Assembly: GCA_010202465.1 (NCBI GenBank) | Contig: CP047919.1 | Location: 372,001 to 436,000, forward strand | Direction of reading: 5' to 3' | Origin: Candidatus Saccharibacteria bacterium oral taxon 488 | Lineage (GTDB): Bacteria; Patescibacteriota; Saccharimonadia; Saccharimonadales; Saccharimonadaceae | Length of the DNA stretch: 64,000 bases | Shown here: in pieces, positions 60,356-64,000 of the stretch | Layout of the letters: every line of letters starts with the position of its first letter | How positions within the stretch are numbered: position 1 is the first letter of the stretch | Made by a program: the position numbers and the translations under genes | Notes under the pieces: model-generated | Database searches by the model: none | Told to the model about the DNA's origin: nothing | What the model saw: the letters and a program-made list of their open reading frames with translations, nothing else

Positions 60356-63300
60356 TTACGCCTCCTCCTTTATTTCTTCTACTTCGTCAATATCTTGTAC
60401 GCTCATACCGGCCTCGATGTCGCCGATGTCGTCTGATTCATCTAAGTAAACTTGGTCATCGTCATCGTCGTCGCTCGCGGCTTGTGGCACGGTCTTGTCA
60501 GCTGGGCCACTGGAGGCGATGACATGCTCAGCGTCAACCACGCCGCCCTCGTCAAGCAGATCAACCCGAAGGCCCAATCCCTGGAGCTCCTTGACAAGCA
60601 CGTTGAAGGATTCTGGCAGTTTTGGCCCGACGATTGGCTCGTCCTTGATGATTGACTCGTAGGCCTTGGCACGGCCATACACGTCGTCAGACTTGATAGT
60701 TAGCATTTCCTGCAAGGTCGCCGCAGCACCGTAAGCTTCCAATGCCCAGACCTCCATCTCGCCGAAGCGCTGACCACCGTTCTGTGCTTTACCGCCGAGC
60801 GGCTGCTGAGTAACCATGGTGTATGGACCAGTTGAGCGGGCGTGAATCTTGTCAGAGACCATGTGGTGTAGCTTAATCATATGCATCACGCCAACTGTGG
60901 TGCGCTCTTCAAATGCTTCACCGGTCCGACCATCAAAGAGTTGTGATTTACCATCGCGGGCAAAGCCTGCTTTTTCTAATTCATCAGAAATCGTGGCTGA
61001 CGGCACACCATCAAACGACGGCGTCGCCACACGGTAACCTAGTGCCCGCGCTGCCATACCGAGGTGCGTTTCAAACAGCTGACCGAGGTTCATACGGCTC
61101 GGCACACCCAGCGGGTTCAAGATCACGTCAACTGGCGTACCGTCTTCCATGAATGGCATATCCTCGACCGGCAGTACCCGCGCGACCACGCCCTTGTTAC
61201 CGAAGCGACCAGCCATCTTGTCACCGACACCGATCTTGCGCATCTGCGCCACAAAGATTTGGATTTGCATCAACACGCCGGCCTTGAGCTCGTGGCCATT
61301 CTCGCGGCTAAAGATCTTGACACCGACAACCTTGCCGCCGCCAGCATTGTTCATGCGCTGTGAAGTGTCACGGACATCCTTGGCTTTTTCACCAAAGATA
61401 GCGCGCAGCAGACGCTCCTCAGAGCTAAGCTCCTGCTCGCCTTTCGGCGTAATCTTACCAACCAAGACGTCGCCAGCCTTGACCTCAGAACCAATTTGCA
61501 CGATACCATTTTCGTCTAAGTGACGCAGACTGTCTTCTGACACATTCGGAATGTCGCGGGTGACGATCTCTGGGCCGAGCTTGGTCTCGCGAACCTCCAC
61601 GTTATAATCCTTGATATTAATGCTGGTCAAGCGATCGTCCTCCACCAAGCGGCGACTGAGGATAATCGCGTCCTCCATGTTGTAACCACCCCACGGCATA
61701 AAGGCCACCGTCAGGTTTCGCCCCAGCGCGATCTCGCCCTCGGCAATTGATGCGCCCTCGACGAGGATGTCGCCCTGCTTGACCCTATCGCCACGCGCCA
61801 CGCGAACCTTTTGGTTGTAGCAGCGATCGTCATTATTCTTGACAAAGTGCCGTAGCGTATAGACCTTGACGCCATCAGCGTACTTGACATGAATTTCATC
61901 AGCGTCAGCCCGCACTACTTCGCCATCAGCCTCGGCCTGGATCAGGTGGCCACTATTCTCGGCCACCGCCTGCTCAATACCGGTACCGACAACCGCTGGC
62001 TCTGGCGTGAGCAGCGGCACTGCTTGGCGCTGCATGTTCGAGCCAGTCAAGGCGCGGTCGACGCGGGTTTTTTCGATAAACGGCACTAGCGCCGCCGTCG
62101 AGCCGAGGATCTGCTTGTGAGCAGCGTCCATAAAGGTAACTTCTTCGACGTCAACCTGACCTGGCTGGAGGAATTTACGGGCGCTGACACGGCTGTCGGT
62201 GAACGACTTGTCGTCATTCAAGCGTGCTCCGGCGTCGGCGATGACTTCGCTGGCTTCCTGGGCAGCATCCAGATAGACCACTTCGTCTGTCACCCGACCA
62301 TCGGTGACGCGCAGGTATGGCGTCTCGATAAAGCCATACTCATTGACACGCGCGTAGGTAGCGAGGTTCAGCACCAGACCAACGTTAGCGCCCTCTGGCG
62401 TCTCCACCGAGCAGATACGGCCGTAATGCGTTGGGTGAGCGTCGCGCACGTCAAAACCGGCGCGCTCGCGGCTCAAACCGCCCGGCCCCATCGAGCTCAA
62501 TCGGCGCTTGTGGCTCAGTTCGGACAGTGGATTGACCTCATCGAGGAGCTGACTGAGCTGCGAACTAGTAAAGAACTCGCGCACTGCTGCCACCACTGGT
62601 CGTGCATTGATCAACTGGCTCGGCGTGACGTTCTCCATATCAGCCACACTCATCCGGTCCATGGCGTTGCGCTGCATTCTGAGCATACCGACGCGGAACT
62701 GACGGGCAATCAGTTCGCCGACTAGCTTGACGCGGCGATTACTCAGGGCATCGATGTCATCAGCTGGCTCTTGGGTGTTGTTGAGGCGAATGATTTCGCG
62801 GATGATGGCCACCAGGTCACTCATCTGGAAAATACGATTCTCAGCGGTGTTAGCAACGTCCAGACCCAAACGCTGGTTCATCTTGTACCGGCCAACTCGA
62901 CTATAATCAAATCGCTTGAAATCAAAGAACATTCGCTCAATCATCTGGCGCGCATTATCAACTGTCGCCAAGTCACCCGGCCGCAGGCGACGATAGACTT
63001 CGATCAGCGCTTCATTGGCGCCACGCGCAGTGTCTTTTTCGAGCGTTTCTTGAATGTAGCTGGTCTCGCCCGTGTCAATGTCAGCAAACAGTTCGCGAAT
63101 TTCTGACGTTTTTGGATGGCCCAAAGCCCGCAGTAATGTCGTCACTGGCAATTTACGACGGCGGTCAATCTTGACATAAATCGTGCCATTGGTTGCCGTT
63201 TCAAACTCCAGCCATGCACCACGACCTGGGATCATCTTGGCACCGTAATAGTTACGGCCAGCCACCGTATCGGCGGTAAAGAACACACCGGCTGAGCGAA

Positions 63301-63706
63301 TCAGCTGGCTGACTACTACGCGCTCCGTACCGTTGATGATAAAGGTACCGCGCTCGGTCATCCATGGATAATCACCGAGGTAGATTTCTTGTTCCTTGAC
63401 TTCGCCCGTGACTTTGTTGGTTAGTTCGACGGTTGCATGCAGCGGCGCTTCAAACGTCAAATTGTTTTCCTTGGCGAACTGGTCGGTGGTCTTTGGCTCG
63501 TCAAAATGATAGCTGCCGAACCGCAGTGCCAACTTCTGACCAGTATAGTCGTCAATTGGGTTAATTTCTGAAAAGATTTCGCTCAAACCATCCTCGACGA
63601 ACCAGCGCCACGAGTCCTCTTGGTGAGCGATGAGATTTGGCATGGCGATCGCACTGTCTGTTCCAGTGAAAAAGACGCGCGCGCCACGAGTGGTCTGTTG
63701 AGCCAC
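60356..63706 (-). CDS. rpoB: RNA polymerase subunit beta
   Basis: 1116 residues from a GTG at 63706, which has GAGGAG 8 nt upstream; the ATG at 63724 is also possible but lies 2 nt from a TATAAT box. HRR-type segment NPLSELSHKRRLSSMGPGGL and RAGFDVRDAHPTHYGRICSV (rifampicin region) and GDKMAGRFGNKGVVARVLPV are conserved. A C-terminal acidic tail (DDDDDDQ, then DESDDIGDIEAG) is extended. Confidence 0.97.
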   Translation of the reverse strand: MAQQTTRGARVFFTGTDSAIAMPNLIAHQEDSWRWFVEDGLSEIFSEINPIDDYTGQKLALRFGSYHFDEPKTTDQFAKENNLTFEAPLHATVELTNKVTGEVKEQEIYLGDYPWMTERGTFIINGTERVVVSQLIRSAGVFFTADTVAGRNYYGAKMIPGRGAWLEFETATNGTIYVKIDRRRKLPVTTLLRALGHPKTSEIRELFADIDTGETSYIQETLEKDTARGANEALIEVYRRLRPGDLATVDNARQMIERMFFDFKRFDYSRVGRYKMNQRLGLDVANTAENRIFQMSDLVAIIREIIRLNNTQEPADDIDALSNRRVKLVGELIARQFRVGMLRMQRNAMDRMSVADMENVTPSQLINARPVVAAVREFFTSSQLSQLLDEVNPLSELSHKRRLSSMGPGGLSRERAGFDVRDAHPTHYGRICSVETPEGANVGLVLNLATYARVNEYGFIETPYLRVTDGRVTDEVVYLDAAQEASEVIADAGARLNDDKSFTDSRVSARKFLQPGQVDVEEVTFMDAAHKQILGSTAALVPFIEKTRVDRALTGSNMQRQAVPLLTPEPAVVGTGIEQAVAENSGHLIQAEADGEVVRADADEIHVKYADGVKVYTLRHFVKNNDDRCYNQKVRVARGDRVKQGDILVEGASIAEGEIALGRNLTVAFMPWGGYNMEDAIILSRRLVEDDRLTSINIKDYNVEVRETKLGPEIVTRDIPNVSEDSLRHLDENGIVQIGSEVKAGDVLVGKITPKGEQELSSEERLLRAIFGEKAKDVRDTSQRMNNAGGGKVVGVKIFSRENGHELKAGVLMQIQIFVAQMRKIGVGDKMAGRFGNKGVVARVLPVEDMPFMEDGTPVDVILNPLGVPSRMNLGQLFETHLGMAARALGYRVATPSFDGVPSATISDELEKAGFARDGKSQLFDGRTGEAFEERTTVGVMHMIKLHHMVSDKIHARSTGPYTMVTQQPLGGKAQNGGQRFGEMEVWALEAYGAAATLQEMLTIKSDDVYGRAKAYESIIKDEPIVGPKLPESFNVLVKELQGLGLRVDLLDEGGVVDAEHVIASSGPADKTVPQAASDDDDDDQVYLDESDDIGDIEAGMSVQDIDEVEEIKEEA

Positions 63707-63726
63707 AGGCGTTACTCCTCGCATTG

Positions 63727-63732
63727 ATTATA
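63727..63732 (-). promoter_or_regulatory. Proximal -10 box of rpoB
   Basis: TATAAT on the minus strand, predicting a start near 63720 and a 14-nt leader with GAGGAG for the GTG start. No good -35. Confidence 0.45.
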
Positions 63733-63837
63733 ATTGGTGATCACGGCCGGAAGATCTCTTAGTCTCAGCACGAGCCTGAGGTTTGCCCGCCCATCAAGCT
63801 CGCCCCTCGCTAAAACTACACTACTTCACTGTGACAC

Positions 63838-63866
63838 ATTATGACGCATAGGACGACGAATTGCAA
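63838..63866 (-). promoter_or_regulatory. Distal promoter of rpoB-rpoC
   Basis: Minus strand -35 TTGCAA (63861-63866), 17-bp spacer, -10 CATAAT (63838-63843). Leader of about 125 nt. Confidence 0.6.
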
Positions 63867-63893
63867 GAGAAAATAAAGAAAAATTGACTATTG

Positions 63894-64000
63894 TTAAGCA
63901 GCGGCTAGTTCTAAACGAAGGCACACTTCACCCAGTAATCTAGCCGCACGCTCACCGTCAGTGATCGTCGCTAACCATTCCCAGCTTCCATCGGTTTGAA
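63894..64000 (-). CDS. Unidentified protein, C-terminal end (cut by window edge)
   Basis: An open frame enters from the right edge and stops at TAA 63894-63896. About 34 residues are visible (GSWEWLATITDGERAARLLG, then LRLELAAA), mostly helical. Too short to identify. Confidence 0.5.
   Translation of the reverse strand, partial: QTDGSWEWLATITDGERAARLLGEVCLRLELAAA

Overview
The window looks like a chromosomal segment from a member of Candidatus Saccharibacteria (TM7, Patescibacteria/CPR). The reasons are a compact gene layout, an S10-spc ribosomal region in which rplO directly follows rpsE with no L30 gene (L30 loss is a recognised CPR trait), cysteine-free zinc-less forms of L33, L36 and S14, orphan membrane proteins, and use of the standard code (TGA acts as a stop, unlike SR1/Gracilibacteria). 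No rRNA genes, CRISPR arrays or insertion sequences were seen.

Layout, left to right: dnaB (cut by the window edge) and dnaX; a DUF2797 protein; a dispersed L10/L7-L12, L1, L11 and secE-nusG set with enolase, TsaC, a membrane protein, a soluble histidine kinase, a YgjP-type metallopeptidase and a P-loop kinase between them; a secreted LPxTG-type surface protein; tRNA-Trp; a GT4-GH57-GH15 alpha-glucan cassette; L33, a frameshifted nitroreductase and an AlkD-like protein; an AT-rich EcoRV-like restriction-modification island; three minus-strand tRNAs; a TPR protein, HolB, an RluA-type synthase, TrpRS and an Asp/Glu racemase; then the ribosomal core. That core is split into separate units: infA-rpmJ-rpsM-rpsK-rpsD-rpoA-rplQ-rplM-rpsI; secY alone; rplF-rplR-orf72-rpsE-rplO; and rplC through rpsH. 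Unrelated genes lie between them. Then come fusA, yajQ, rpsG-rpsL and rpoC-rpoB.

Regulation can be read unusually well. About twenty monocistronic or operon-leading genes have a -10 box (often TGnTATAAT or TGCTACAAT) ending only 6-9 nt before the start codon, so their mRNAs should be essentially leaderless. Ribosomal operons and operon-internal genes instead carry Shine-Dalgarno sequences, TAATG/ATGA coupling and long structured leaders. The rplJ leader contains an L10-leader-like motif that can form a perfect 10-bp antiterminator excluding an intrinsic terminator. The rplJ-rplL spacer has a perfect 15-bp inverted repeat, and the rplC leader can hide its own ribosome binding site.

The most unusual content is: (1) two lineage-specific small genes inside ribosomal operons, one (54 aa) with a tandem [10 protein letters not shown] repeat, coupled to rplE and rpsN; (2) an EcoRV homologue with intact catalytic and recognition residues beside a methyltransferase broken by one missing base; (3) loss of both zinc-binding cysteine clusters of RpoC and of the DnaX zinc module, parallel to the zinc-free ribosomal proteins; and (4) a leader peptide plus terminator ahead of the racemase-trpS pair. 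Three genes carry single-base frameshifts, which could be real decay or assembly error.
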